Part shown: positions 16,816-25,630 of the stretch, one piece after another
Numbering within the stretch: position 1 is the stretch's first letter
Layout: each line of letters starts with the position of its first letter
NCBI RefSeq assembly: GCF_943912825.1
Contig: NZ_CALTUX010000001.1
Location: forward strand, 51,157 to 115,156
Origin: an uncultured Anaerococcus sp.
Lineage (GTDB): Bacteria > Bacillota > Clostridia > Tissierellales > Peptoniphilaceae
Direction: 5' to 3'
Length of the DNA stretch: 64,000 bases
Translations under genes and position numbers: made by a program
Notes under the pieces: model-generated
Databases searched by the model: none
Seen by the model: the letters and a program-made list of their open reading frames with translations, nothing else
What the model was told of the DNA's origin: nothing

Positions 16816-18096
16816 ATGGCAGAAAAAGAAATATTAGTAATAAATTCTAATGGACCACTCAAGGGAGAAGTAAATATATCGGGGGCAAAAAACTCTGCCC
16901 TTCCAATTCTTGCTGCTTGTGTTTTGGGTACAGAAGAAATAATATTAGATGGGGTTCCTGAGCTTAAGGACGTAGAGATAATGGTGGAAGTTCTCAAACA
17001 CCTAGGAAGTGAGGTCAAATACTTAGATACAAATACCCTAAGTATAAATTCCGCATCAATAAATACCTGCGAGACACCATTTGAACTTATGGATAAGATG
17101 AGGGCATCCTTTGTAGTAATGGGACCACTTTTATCTAGGTTTAATGCAGCCTACACCAAGGCTCCAGGTGGATGTAACATAGGAAGTCGACCAATAGATC
17201 TTCACCTAAAGGGTTTTGAGGCCCTAGGAGCTTCTAACTCTATAAATGATGATGAAATATCAATCGAGGCCAAGAATGGTCTAGTAGGTACAGAAATATA
17301 TCTAGACTTCCCATCAGTAGGAGCTACACAAAATATAATGATGGCAGCTTGCCTTGCAAAAGGTAAGACAACCTTAGAAAATGCTGCTAAGGAGCCAGAG
17401 ATAGTTGACCTAGCTTCCTTCCTATCAAAAATGGGAGCAAGTATCAAGGGAGCTGGTACATCAACCATTGTAATAAGTGGAGTTGAAAAGCTAAAGGGAA
17501 CAAGACACACCATAATTCCTGACAGGATAGAAGCGGCAAGCTACATGACAGCTGCAGCAATGACAAGGGGAGAGGTATTGATAAACAATGTTATCGGAAG
17601 CCACATCAGACCAGTTATTGCAAAGCTAGTTGAAATGGGTGTTGAAGTCGAAGAAATAGAAGATGAGGATAAGATAATAGTAAGGGCCAACGAGGGCAAG
17701 CTTAAGGCAACAAACATCCAGACCCTTCCATATCCAGGTTTTCCAACAGATGCTCAAGCTCAATTTATGGCGCTAATGACAGTTTGTGAGGGTGAAAGTA
17801 GAATACAAGAAACTGTTTTTGAAAACAGGTTTATGCACGTAAACGAACTTTCTAAAATGGGGGCAGTAATTGCAACATCTGGCAACAGGGCAACTATAGC
17901 AGGTGTAACAAAGCTTCATGGAGCAGATGTTAAGGCAACAGATCTAAGAGCAGGAGCAGCTCTTGTCATGGCTGGTCTTGTTGCAGAAGGAACTACCAGA
18001 GTATTTGATATCTACCACATAGATAGGGGCTATTCAAATTTAGTAGAAAAGCTAACAAAGCTTGGAGCAGATATTAAGAGAGTAAGAGTAAAATAA
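16816..18096 (+). CDS. murA: UDP-N-acetylglucosamine 1-carboxyvinyltransferase
   Basis: First committed step of peptidoglycan synthesis, adding enolpyruvate from PEP to UDP-GlcNAc. The active-site cysteine, target of fosfomycin, is C120 in KAPGGCNIGSRP, so the enzyme should be fosfomycin-sensitive in principle. K25 in SGAKNS is the conserved lysine. Length 426 is normal. It abuts recD2 with no gap. Confidence 0.95.
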   Translation: MAEKEILVINSNGPLKGEVNISGAKNSALPILAACVLGTEEIILDGVPELKDVEIMVEVLKHLGSEVKYLDTNTLSINSASINTCETPFELMDKMRASFVVMGPLLSRFNAAYTKAPGGCNIGSRPIDLHLKGFEALGASNSINDDEISIEAKNGLVGTEIYLDFPSVGATQNIMMAACLAKGKTTLENAAKEPEIVDLASFLSKMGASIKGAGTSTIVISGVEKLKGTRHTIIPDRIEAASYMTAAAMTRGEVLINNVIGSHIRPVIAKLVEMGVEVEEIEDEDKIIVRANEGKLKATNIQTLPYPGFPTDAQAQFMALMTVCEGESRIQETVFENRFMHVNELSKMGAVIATSGNRATIAGVTKLHGADVKATDLRAGAALVMAGLVAEGTTRVFDIYHIDRGYSNLVEKLTKLGADIKRVRVK

Positions 18097-20253
18097 ATGA
18101 AAATAGAAGGCATAGTTACAAACATTAGGTATAGAAATGATGAAAGTGGTTATAGTGTGATGACACTAGAAACCGCTGATTCAGATATTACCATTGTTGG
18201 TACTATGCCTATTTTTAATGAGGGAGATAGGATAGAAGTCGATGGCGATTTGATCTATCACGATAAGTATGGCGAGCAGATAAATGTTAGAAATGTAAGT
18301 CTTAAAAAGCCATCTGATAAGGAATCAATCATTAAATTTTTATCAAATTCAAATATAAGAGGAATTGGGCCTAAAACTGCCAAGGCCATCTACCAAAAAT
18401 TTGGAAATGAGTCCTTAGATATCTTGTATGATCACACAGATAAGCTTTTAGAAGTGGAAGGAATAGGCAAGAAAAAACTAAGAGATATAAGCTTATCAGT
18501 AGAAGATAGTAGAGATTCTAGAAAAACTATGGAATTTCTTAATAAGCTTAGGATTTCTTACAATCTTTCTATGAAAATCTATAATAAATATGGGGAAAAT
18601 ACTAGAGATATAATAAGAGCAAATCCTTATAAGCTCATAGAAGATATAAAGGGAATTGGTTTTAATATGGCAGATAGCCTTGCTCGTAGTATGGAAATGA
18701 AAGTCAATTCATCTTTTCGTATATCAGCAGGACTTTCCTATGTGATCGATTATGAGGCCGATTTTAACGGGCACACAAGCTTAAAATTAGATGATTTGAT
18801 TATTAAAACTCAAAATTTACTAAAGGTAGATAAAGACCTAATAGCTAGACAAGTTGAAGAAGATTTGCTTTCTGGAAAACTTGAGCTTGTTGTTATAGAT
18901 GATAATTCTTATGTATATGCCAAAAGCCTTTATAAGTCAGAAAAATCGGTGGCAATGAATTTAGCTAAAAAAATCAAAGCTAAATACATATTTGATGTGA
19001 GTATAAATGAAGACTTAGACCCATATTCCAAGGAACAAAAAGAAGCGATAAATAAGGCCTTTGAGAATATGCTACTTGTAATAACTGGTGGTCCAGGTAC
19101 TGGTAAAACAACCATAATCAATGCCATAACAAAGATTCTTGATGATAATGACCTATCCTATGCCTTGGCAGCACCAACAGGCAGGGCGGCCAAAAGAATG
19201 CAAGAATCAACAGGCAAGGAAGCCTACACCATCCATAGACTTGTTGGAATTAGGCCAGATATGCCTATAGCTGAATATAATGAAGAAAATCCAATCGAAA
19301 AAGATTATATAATTGTAGATGAGATGAGTATGGTTGATATTTACCTGATGAAAAGTCTTCTCGATGCTATAGGGGAAAATACAGCCTTAATCCTGGTAGG
19401 AGATAGCGACCAGTTGCCATCAGTTGGACCTGGCAATGTCTTATCTGATATTCTTGAGACAAACATAGGATCAGTTAGGCTTGAAAAAATATTTAGGCAG
19501 GCAGGAGAATCTAATATAGTTTTAAATGCCCACAGGATAAATAAGGGTGAATATCCATTTTTAAACCAACCAGGCAAGGATTTTTTCTTTATAAATGCAA
19601 ATTCTAGAAATTTTAAAGAAAGTCTCCTAGAATTAATAAAAGATAGGCTGCCCAATTTCTATAAACTTGACCCGATAAATGATATACAGGTCTTATCTCT
19701 ATCAAGAAAGACAGCTTGGGGAGTTGATTCTATAAATGAAGCTATCCAAGAAACTATAAATAAGCAAAATATTTTTTTGAAGATCAATAATAAGACTTTT
19801 AAACTCTATGATAAGGTCATGCAGGTTAGGAATAATTATGATTTAAAGGCAATAAATATAGTGGAAAACGACGATGGGGTTTATAATGGAGATATTGGCA
19901 TTATTAAAGAAATAGACACAAATGAAGAAAGTCTTAAGGTAGAATTTGAAGATGGTAAGGTCATAAAATATAAAAAAGAAGACATAAAAGATCTAGACCT
20001 ATCATATGCTATTACAGTCCATAAGTCACAAGGTTCAGAATTTAAGTGTGTGATAATTCCTATGATGCAGGTAGCGCCTATGCTTTTAACAAGAAACCTA
20101 CTTTATACTGGTATCACAAGAGCTAAGAGTCTAGTAATTTTATTGGGTGAGAAGAGATTTATAAAGACAATGGTTGACAATAATAGATCAAATAAGAGAA
20201 ATACTAACCTAGCCTATTGGATAGGGGAAATGGAGTCTATACTTGCTGATTGA
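18097..20253 (+). CDS. recD2: RecD2-type ATP-dependent DNA helicase
   Basis: 5'-3' superfamily 1B helicase of the RecD2/TraA-like family that works without RecBC. An N-terminal OB-like domain (about 1-75) and helix-hairpin-helix repeats (about 80-200, IRGIGPKTAKAI and VEGIGKKKL) precede the helicase core. Motifs are Walker A GGPGTGKTT near residue 332, DEMSMVD, LVGDSDQLPSVG and the late SYAITVHKSQGSEF. Length 718 fits. Start is immediately after murA. Confidence 0.93.
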   Translation: MKIEGIVTNIRYRNDESGYSVMTLETADSDITIVGTMPIFNEGDRIEVDGDLIYHDKYGEQINVRNVSLKKPSDKESIIKFLSNSNIRGIGPKTAKAIYQKFGNESLDILYDHTDKLLEVEGIGKKKLRDISLSVEDSRDSRKTMEFLNKLRISYNLSMKIYNKYGENTRDIIRANPYKLIEDIKGIGFNMADSLARSMEMKVNSSFRISAGLSYVIDYEADFNGHTSLKLDDLIIKTQNLLKVDKDLIARQVEEDLLSGKLELVVIDDNSYVYAKSLYKSEKSVAMNLAKKIKAKYIFDVSINEDLDPYSKEQKEAINKAFENMLLVITGGPGTGKTTIINAITKILDDNDLSYALAAPTGRAAKRMQESTGKEAYTIHRLVGIRPDMPIAEYNEENPIEKDYIIVDEMSMVDIYLMKSLLDAIGENTALILVGDSDQLPSVGPGNVLSDILETNIGSVRLEKIFRQAGESNIVLNAHRINKGEYPFLNQPGKDFFFINANSRNFKESLLELIKDRLPNFYKLDPINDIQVLSLSRKTAWGVDSINEAIQETINKQNIFLKINNKTFKLYDKVMQVRNNYDLKAINIVENDDGVYNGDIGIIKEIDTNEESLKVEFEDGKVIKYKKEDIKDLDLSYAITVHKSQGSEFKCVIIPMMQVAPMLLTRNLLYTGITRAKSLVILLGEKRFIKTMVDNNRSNKRNTNLAYWIGEMESILAD

Positions 20254-20872
20254 TTTTTTATTTTTAGACCCAAACAAGTGTTATATTTGCAAGGAAGAAT
20301 ATATCTACAAATACCATATATGCAGGGATTGCTTTGATAAACTAGACTATGTAGACAATGAGTTTCTAGTAGGAAATACCAAGGCTTATGCCATGTTTTT
20401 TTATGATGATTTTTTTAAAAAACTAATAGGGAATTATAAGTTTGAAAGAAATACATCCCTTTCTAGAGTTTTTTCTGAATTTCTCTATGAATATGGGACT
20501 AGGAAGGGCTTATTTGAAGTTGATTATATCTTGACATCTCCATCTTCAAAATCAACCCTAATAGATAGGGGATTTGATCAAATAAGGATGATTACAGATG
20601 ACTTTATAGAAAGGATAAGGCCAAGCTATCTGGATGAATTTATAAAGATAAAAGATACCAAGGCCCAGCATAATTTAGGCAGGGAGGAAAGGAGTCTCAA
20701 CCTAGTTGATGCTTTTATTTGCCAAAAAGATTTGACAGATAAGTCTGTACTTATTATCGATGATATCTTAACAACCGGCAATACAGCTAAAGAAATCATA
20801 AAAGTCTTAAAAAAATCCTATGCAAAAGATATAAAAGTATTGGCCCTTGCTTCAGAAAAAAGGGTAATCTAA
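20243..20872 (+). CDS. ComFC-like phosphoribosyltransferase-domain protein
   Basis: Small protein of 209 residues with an N-terminal four-cysteine zinc ribbon (C13, C16, C27, C30) and a C-terminal phosphoribosyltransferase fold with PRPP loop VLIIDDILTTGNTAKE. This is the ComF/GntX family, linked to DNA uptake in competent bacteria. No comFA helicase is adjacent, so a competence role is not shown here. The TTG start has GGAG upstream and overlaps recD2 by 11 bases. Confidence 0.85.
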   Translation: MLIDFLFLDPNKCYICKEEYIYKYHICRDCFDKLDYVDNEFLVGNTKAYAMFFYDDFFKKLIGNYKFERNTSLSRVFSEFLYEYGTRKGLFEVDYILTSPSSKSTLIDRGFDQIRMITDDFIERIRPSYLDEFIKIKDTKAQHNLGREERSLNLVDAFICQKDLTDKSVLIIDDILTTGNTAKEIIKVLKKSYAKDIKVLALASEKRVI

Positions 20873-20895
20873 AAGCCAAGCACAAGCTTGGCTTT
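20872..20895. terminator. bidirectional terminator between comFC-like gene and SCIFF maturase
   Basis: AAAGCCAAGC-ACAA-GCTTGGCTTT is a perfect 10-bp stem with A and T runs on opposite sides, between two convergent genes. Confidence 0.85.
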
Positions 20896-20905
20896 AATTT
20901 TGTCC

Positions 20906-22294
20906 TTAAACAAGATTTTCTTCTTTTTCAGCTTCCTTAAGGAATTCATAAATTTTTACGGCGAGAGCCATTTCAATTCTTTTTCTAAATAATTTACAAG
21001 AATATTCGTGGGTGTGGTTTAAATCACCTGTGGCATTGTAGTTATTTGCTGCACAGCCCCCTGAACAATACATATTAGCCCAGCAAGACCTACATTCTTC
21101 CTTAGAATAGCAGTTGCATGTTTTAAAGCGATTTACCAGGTCCTTATTTTTGACTCCATCATAGATATTTCCGATTATGAAGTCTTCATTACCTACAAAT
21201 TGATGGCAAGGATAGAGGTCTCCTGTAGGGGTTACTGCCATATATTCGGTACCAGAACCGCATCCAGAAAGTCTCTTGTGGATACAAGGCCCATTTTCAA
21301 GATCAATCATATAGTGGTAGAAAATAAATTTATCATCCTTATCAATAGCTTCCATCATCATGTCAGCAAGTTTCTCATATTGATTATATAGGGTATCAAG
21401 GTGCTCATCTTTTAGGGCATATTCATTATCAGGTGAGCCAACAACTGGTTCAAGGGATGTCCTCTTAAAACCTAAGTCAAGATAAGTCTTGATATCTTCT
21501 GTAAAATCAAGGTTATTGGCTGTATAGGTTCCTCTCATGTAATATTCCTTATCACCACGTCTTTCGACAAGTTTTTGGAATTTTGGAACTATAAGGTCAA
21601 AGGAACCTGTTCCCTTCATAGTTTTCCTGAAGTGGTCGTGTTTTTCACGTCTTCCATCAAGGGATAAGACTACATTTTTCATATTTTCATTTAAGTAGTC
21701 AATATTTTCGTCATTTAGAAGTAGGCCATTGGTTGTAAGGGTGAAGTTAAAGTGCTTGTTAAATTCTTCTTCCTTGCTTCTTGCATAGTCTACTGTGTAT
21801 TTTACAACGCCTAGGTTCATCAAAGGTTCACCACCAAAAAAGTCTATATCTAAATTATAGTGGCTTCCAGAATTTTCTAGCAAAAAGTCAATAGCAGCTT
21901 TGGCAACTTCCTTTGACATAATCGCATCAGGTCCGTGATAGGTTCCACCCTTAGCAAAGCAATAATCGCAGGTAAAATTGCAGGTATGGGCTACATTTAG
22001 GCAAAGAGCCTTGATAGTTGTAGGTCTTTTTGTTACATCTATGGCAAGGTCCTTGAAATTATCTTCTGTAAACAATTGGCCGCTTTCAATAAGGTCGCTT
22101 ACTTCATTGAAGGCAGCTTCTAATTCTTCATCTGTCACATTGTACTTAAGGCTTAAATCTGTTTTTAGCTTTTCTATGTCAGAATCCTTGTAAGATTCTA
22201 TTATATCATATGTAAGGTCATCTACTAGATGAACAGAACCACTGTATATATCTAAAACAATATTAAAACCCTTAGCTTTATATTGATGTATCAT
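20906..22294 (-). CDS. scfB: SCIFF peptide maturase, radical SAM/SPASM thioether-forming enzyme
   Basis: Radical SAM enzyme that installs cysteine thioether crosslinks in the SCIFF peptide. The cluster motif is CxxxCxxC at C105, C109 and C112. The C-terminal SPASM region binds two extra 4Fe-4S clusters and is rich in cysteines (CNCYSKEECRSC, YCSGGCAANN). An N-terminal peptide-binding RRE-like domain occupies roughly residues 1-90. Length 462 fits the family. Ribosome site AGGAGG precedes the ATG. The precursor gene scfA lies 136 bases upstream on the same strand. Confidence 0.93.
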   Translation of the reverse strand: MIHQYKAKGFNIVLDIYSGSVHLVDDLTYDIIESYKDSDIEKLKTDLSLKYNVTDEELEAAFNEVSDLIESGQLFTEDNFKDLAIDVTKRPTTIKALCLNVAHTCNFTCDYCFAKGGTYHGPDAIMSKEVAKAAIDFLLENSGSHYNLDIDFFGGEPLMNLGVVKYTVDYARSKEEEFNKHFNFTLTTNGLLLNDENIDYLNENMKNVVLSLDGRREKHDHFRKTMKGTGSFDLIVPKFQKLVERRGDKEYYMRGTYTANNLDFTEDIKTYLDLGFKRTSLEPVVGSPDNEYALKDEHLDTLYNQYEKLADMMMEAIDKDDKFIFYHYMIDLENGPCIHKRLSGCGSGTEYMAVTPTGDLYPCHQFVGNEDFIIGNIYDGVKNKDLVNRFKTCNCYSKEECRSCWANMYCSGGCAANNYNATGDLNHTHEYSCKLFRKRIEMALAVKIYEFLKEAEKEENLV

Positions 22295-22430
22295 TGTTCC
22301 TCCTATGGTTTTTTAACCTAATATATTATACTTAATTACTAGGAATATAAAAGTTAAGAATACAAAAAGACCCTCGCAATTACCCAAAAAATCAGATAAG
22401 ATTTGCAAAGGCCTCCTAATATGTAAGCTC

Positions 22431-22580
22431 TTATTTATTTTTTTTGCTAACACATTCTTGGTTTGCAACTCCGCAAGATGTTTTGCAAGCAGATTGGCAA
22501 GAAGTTTGGCATTCACCACAACCACCATCTTTTTTGCTCTTGTGTAAGTTTCTTGTATTTAATGTAAGAATTCTTTTCAT
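22431..22580 (-). CDS. scfA: six-cysteine SCIFF peptide precursor
   Basis: A 49-residue ribosomally made precursor of the ranthipeptide class. The leader (about 1-18) contains the family block ILTLNTRNLHKS. Six cysteines, C21, C24, C28, C32, C36 and C43, fall within 23 residues of the core, matching the name six cysteines in forty-five. The internal ATG is chosen because AAGGAGTG lies just upstream; an in-frame upstream extension of 26 codons has no such site and would start inside the neighbouring gene. It has its own promoter. Confidence 0.93.
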   Translation of the reverse strand: MKRILTLNTRNLHKSKKDGGCGECQTSCQSACKTSCGVANQECVSKKNK

Positions 22581-22611
22581 AATACACTCCTTATAATTCA
22601 TCTTGTATATA

Positions 22612-22640
22612 ATTTTAGCATTTTTATTCACTTTTGTCAA
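22612..22640 (-). promoter_or_regulatory. strong promoter of scfA
   Basis: On the minus strand TTGACA and TAAAAT are separated by exactly 17 bases, and TGC precedes the -10 (extended -10). It sits within the last codons of the upstream decarboxylase-like gene, so scfA can be transcribed at its own level. Confidence 0.8.
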
Positions 22641-23964
22641 TAAGGCAAGAAATTTCATCTTCTATATTTATAGTAAGGCCCTTTGATTTCATAAAATTTA
22701 GGCAAGCCAAGATATTTTCATCAAGAATCTCTCCTGGTGTAAGGATAGGAATTCCAGGTGGATAAGCATAGACAAATTCCCCGGAAATGTGATTGAGAGC
22801 CCTATTTAATTTCACTTTGGATTTTTCTTTTTCATAAGCCTCAAATAGCTCATATTTTTTTATAGGCTTTGGATAGGTAAACTTATAAGAATTATCAGCT
22901 TTTAAAAGTGCCTTATCAATTTTCATTAAGACTTCTTTTAAATATACAAAAGCTTCCTTGCTATCAAAAATACTTGCTATTAAAAGGGCATAGGATGGAT
23001 AGGCCATTTCTATTTCAATCTTATTTTTCCTAAGGATTTCTTGAAGTTCAACACCGCTTATATTTGTGTTTTTACACGAAATCAAAATTTTAGACCTGTC
23101 CTTATCCTTGTGGTTAATAAGCTTTAAATTTTTAAGGTTAAGGTCATAAAGCTCATCTAAATTTTTATTTAAGTTATCCATCATCCCATAAAACTTGTCG
23201 AAATTTTCTATCATTTCATCTATTGATTGTAAAATTAGGTAGGATGGGGAAGAGCTTTGAAATATTGCCATATTCTCCCTAAGGCTTCCTATCAAAGACT
23301 CATCATTTACCAAAAGTGCGGCAGATGGGGTAAGGGCTGAGAGATTTTTATGAAAGGATGTGACAGCTAGGTCAAAGCAATTTTTATATAGGTCGTTAAG
23401 GTATAAGTGGCTGCCATGGGCTAGGTCTACAAAAAGTTTGGTCTCATATTTTTGGCATATGTCATAAATTTTTTCTAAATCTAGTAAATAACCTTCATAG
23501 GAAGGACTTGTCACCACAACAGCCCCATAGGATTTGCTTTTTAACTTATTTTCTAAAATATCATAATCGATATCTGCTACAGCACCTACTTCATCTGTTA
23601 TTATATCAATATAGTCAAGTTTACATCTATTAATGAGAGCTGCATTATAAACAGCCTTATGGGAAGATCTCTGTATAAGGAGATTGTTATTGTTTTTGCT
23701 GAGGCTTCTTATTGCAGCAAGTATGCCATTTGTCGACCCATTTGTAGAAATTATAGCATCTTTCACCTGATAATTTTTGGCGATAGCTTTTTCCATTTCA
23801 ACAAAGATTTCTTTGGGGTCATTAAGATTATCAAGACCTTCTATTTCTGTAAAATCTCTACCATAAGCTAGGTCATTTCTTAAAAGCTCTGATCTTTTGT
23901 GGCCTGGCATATGGAAGGGATAGGTATTTTCATTTAGATATTCATCAATTTTTTTTATTAACAT
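22624..23964 (-). CDS. Orn/Lys/Arg decarboxylase-like PLP enzyme
   Basis: Fold type I PLP enzyme of 446 residues resembling the major domain of Orn/Lys/Arg decarboxylases (the short, SpeA/YaaO-like form of Firmicutes). PLP lysine K206 lies in TSFHKNLSALTPS; other pocket motifs are STNGSTNG (73-80) and VDLAHGSH (179-186). The substrate is not evident; lysine, arginine or ornithine decarboxylation is possible. GGAAGGAGGAAG is an excellent ribosome site. It lies upstream of scfA on the same strand, but scfA has its own promoter, so a link with SCIFF is unproven. Confidence 0.82.
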   Translation of the reverse strand: MLIKKIDEYLNENTYPFHMPGHKRSELLRNDLAYGRDFTEIEGLDNLNDPKEIFVEMEKAIAKNYQVKDAIISTNGSTNGILAAIRSLSKNNNNLLIQRSSHKAVYNAALINRCKLDYIDIITDEVGAVADIDYDILENKLKSKSYGAVVVTSPSYEGYLLDLEKIYDICQKYETKLFVDLAHGSHLYLNDLYKNCFDLAVTSFHKNLSALTPSAALLVNDESLIGSLRENMAIFQSSSPSYLILQSIDEMIENFDKFYGMMDNLNKNLDELYDLNLKNLKLINHKDKDRSKILISCKNTNISGVELQEILRKNKIEIEMAYPSYALLIASIFDSKEAFVYLKEVLMKIDKALLKADNSYKFTYPKPIKKYELFEAYEKEKSKVKLNRALNHISGEFVYAYPPGIPILTPGEILDENILACLNFMKSKGLTINIEDEISCLIDKSE

Positions 23965-24051
23965 GCTTCCTCCTTCCTATATTATAGCCTAACTTACAAA
24001 TATTTTAAGAAAATCTTTGAAAATGGGTGTAAAATAGTCATAGGTGATGAA

Positions 24052-24921
24052 ATGAAAAATAATATGATAAAAATAATAAAATCAGTGCTTGTATTTTTGA
24101 TGTTTGTAGTTATTTTTGCTGCAGGTTTTCTCTTGCTAAACTTTTTTAAAAATGATGGAACTGGTGGTCAAATTTTTGATATCTCAAATGACAAGGAGTT
24201 TATGTTCTTGCTTGCAGGTGTTGATTCAACTGGCGAAGATACAGGTACAAGGACAGATACACTTATGCTTGTCAATGTGAATAAGGATAAAAACACCATA
24301 GATATGATATCAATCCCAAGAGATTCTTACGTTTCAATAAGGGGATCAATGGATAAGATTAATGCAGCCCACTCTTATGGTGGAATTGATCTTACAATGG
24401 AAGTTATTAGGGATTTTTTAGGTATAAACTTGGACAAGTACTTTGTTATTTCCTTTGATGCAGTAATTGCAGGGATAAATGCTCTCGGCGGTATGGATGT
24501 AGAAGTAAGTAATGAAGTAGCAAGTGCCATGGGCATTAGCCCAGGAATAAGGAAAATGAGAGGTGATGAGGTCTTAGCCTATGTTCGCTTTAGAAAGGGC
24601 TATCAAAATGCAGACCTTGGTAGGATAAATACTCAACAAGATTTTATGAAGCAGTTTATAAAGGAGGCAACAAAGGTAGAAAATATCAGCAAGCTTCCAC
24701 CAGTCTACAAGGCCATGAAACCATATATTAAGACAAATATAGGGCTTAAAAACCTTTCGTCCTTAGCCTTAGATTTTAAAAGCGTTGACCCTTCAAATAT
24801 TAATTCTATTCGCCTTGAGGGTGAGCCATTTAATGCAGGTGGTATATCTTATTTTAAGGTTTATCCTAATTCTATAGAGGAAATTAGGCAAAATTATCTA
24901 AAATCTTATTTAAGATCTTAA
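24052..24921 (+). CDS. LytR-CpsA-Psr family cell-wall glycopolymer transferase
   Basis: Membrane-anchored enzyme that attaches teichoic acid-like or capsular polymers to peptidoglycan from lipid carriers. One N-terminal membrane helix (about residues 8-30) precedes an extracellular LCP domain with family motifs: GTRTDTLMLVNV, SIPRDSYV, NAAHSYGG and AYVRFRKGYQNADLGR (arginines that bind the pyrophosphate). Length 289 fits a minimal LCP protein. The start has weak TAGGTGAT upstream; two nearby in-frame ATGs leave the exact start slightly uncertain. Confidence 0.92.
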   Translation: MKNNMIKIIKSVLVFLMFVVIFAAGFLLLNFFKNDGTGGQIFDISNDKEFMFLLAGVDSTGEDTGTRTDTLMLVNVNKDKNTIDMISIPRDSYVSIRGSMDKINAAHSYGGIDLTMEVIRDFLGINLDKYFVISFDAVIAGINALGGMDVEVSNEVASAMGISPGIRKMRGDEVLAYVRFRKGYQNADLGRINTQQDFMKQFIKEATKVENISKLPPVYKAMKPYIKTNIGLKNLSSLALDFKSVDPSNINSIRLEGEPFNAGGISYFKVYPNSIEEIRQNYLKSYLRS

Positions 24922-24960
24922 TAATAGGGTATAATACAAATGTACTAAGATGGAGGAGAC

Positions 24961-25479
24961 ATGGACATAAAATCATTAATCAGAGTAATTGAAGACTATC
25001 CAGAAAAAGGCATATCTTTCAAAGATATCACAACCCTACTCAAAAATAGGGAAGGCTTTAAAGAAACCCTAGATAGGTTAGAAGAAGCATTAAAAGATTA
25101 CGAATTTGACTATATAGCAGGTGTAGAATCAAGAGGACTTATCTTTGGTGCACCCCTTGCTGATAGGTTAAATAAGGGCTTTATTCCAATTAGAAAACCA
25201 GGCAAATTACCTGGAGAAATTGAAAGAGTATCCTATGAGTTAGAATATGGTTCAAATGAACTTGAAATCCACAAGGATGCCCTAAAACCAGGAGATAAGA
25301 TTGTAATAGTAGATGATCTTATAGCTACAGGTGGATCTGCTAAGGCAAGTGCAAAACTAGTTGAAAGCCTTGGAGCAGAAGTTGTATGCTTTGAATTTTT
25401 AATTGAACTTACAGGTCTAAAGGGTAGAGAATATCTAAAAGATTACGATGTAATATCAATAGTAGAATACGACCACTAA
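24961..25479 (+). CDS. apt: adenine phosphoribosyltransferase
   Basis: Salvages adenine to AMP with PRPP. The PRPP loop is VDDLIATGGSAKAS, and ESRGLIFGAPLA is the family's adenine-side motif. Length 172 is standard. GGAGGAG precedes the ATG. A TATAAT at 24930-24935 suggests its own promoter, though no good -35 is seen; a 12-bp palindrome TTAAGATCTTAA (24910-24921) overlaps the preceding stop codon. A terminator follows. Confidence 0.95.
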   Translation: MDIKSLIRVIEDYPEKGISFKDITTLLKNREGFKETLDRLEEALKDYEFDYIAGVESRGLIFGAPLADRLNKGFIPIRKPGKLPGEIERVSYELEYGSNELEIHKDALKPGDKIVIVDDLIATGGSAKASAKLVESLGAEVVCFEFLIELTGLKGREYLKDYDVISIVEYDH

Positions 25480-25485
25480 AAATTG

Positions 25486-25511
25486 GAGCTTTCTTAGTAA
25501 AGCTCTTTTTT
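25486..25511 (+). terminator. terminator of apt
   Basis: GAGCTTT-CTTAGT-AAAGCTC is a perfect 7-bp stem followed by TTTTTT. Confidence 0.88.
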
Positions 25512-25558
25512 GTTGTTAATTTATATAGAAATTATTGGTCAAAAACTTATAAATATAC

Positions 25559-25586
25559 TTGAAATGCATATTTAAGTCAGTATAAT
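25559..25586 (+). promoter_or_regulatory. promoter of cbpA-clpB
   Basis: TTGAAA (25559-25564) and TATAAT (25581-25586) with 16-base spacing. The expected transcription start falls inside the CtsR operator that begins nine bases downstream. Confidence 0.7.
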
Positions 25587-25594
25587 TAAATTAA

Positions 25595-25611
25595 GGTCAG
25601 AGATGGTCAAA
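25595..25611 (+). promoter_or_regulatory. CtsR operator
   Basis: Two direct heptads, GGTCAGA and GGTCAAA, are separated by GAT. This is the CtsR arrangement GGTCAAA-NAN-GGTCAAA with one mismatch. It overlaps the predicted start of transcription and stands before clpB, a classical CtsR target. A lone GGTCAAA half-site lies at 25537-25543. The ctsR gene itself is not in this window. Confidence 0.8.
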
Positions 25612-25630
25612 TAAAAAGATGGAGGTAAAT

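Noticed and set aside
22313..22528. Minus-strand 71-codon reading frame over the scfA region
   Set aside because: It is another frame of the SCIFF gene; the cysteine-rich frame with AAGGAGTG is the real gene.
22581..22658. 26-codon N-terminal extension of the SCIFF precursor
   Set aside because: It starts inside the neighbouring gene, covers the promoter and has no ribosome site; the internal ATG gives the canonical leader.
24910..24921. 12-bp palindrome TTAAGATCTTAA at the LCP stop codon
   Set aside because: Possible operator for apt, but a single AT-rich palindrome overlapping coding sequence is weak evidence; noted only under apt.
25537..25543. Upstream GGTCAAA as part of a second CtsR site
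   Set aside because: No partner heptad at the required 3-base spacing on either side.
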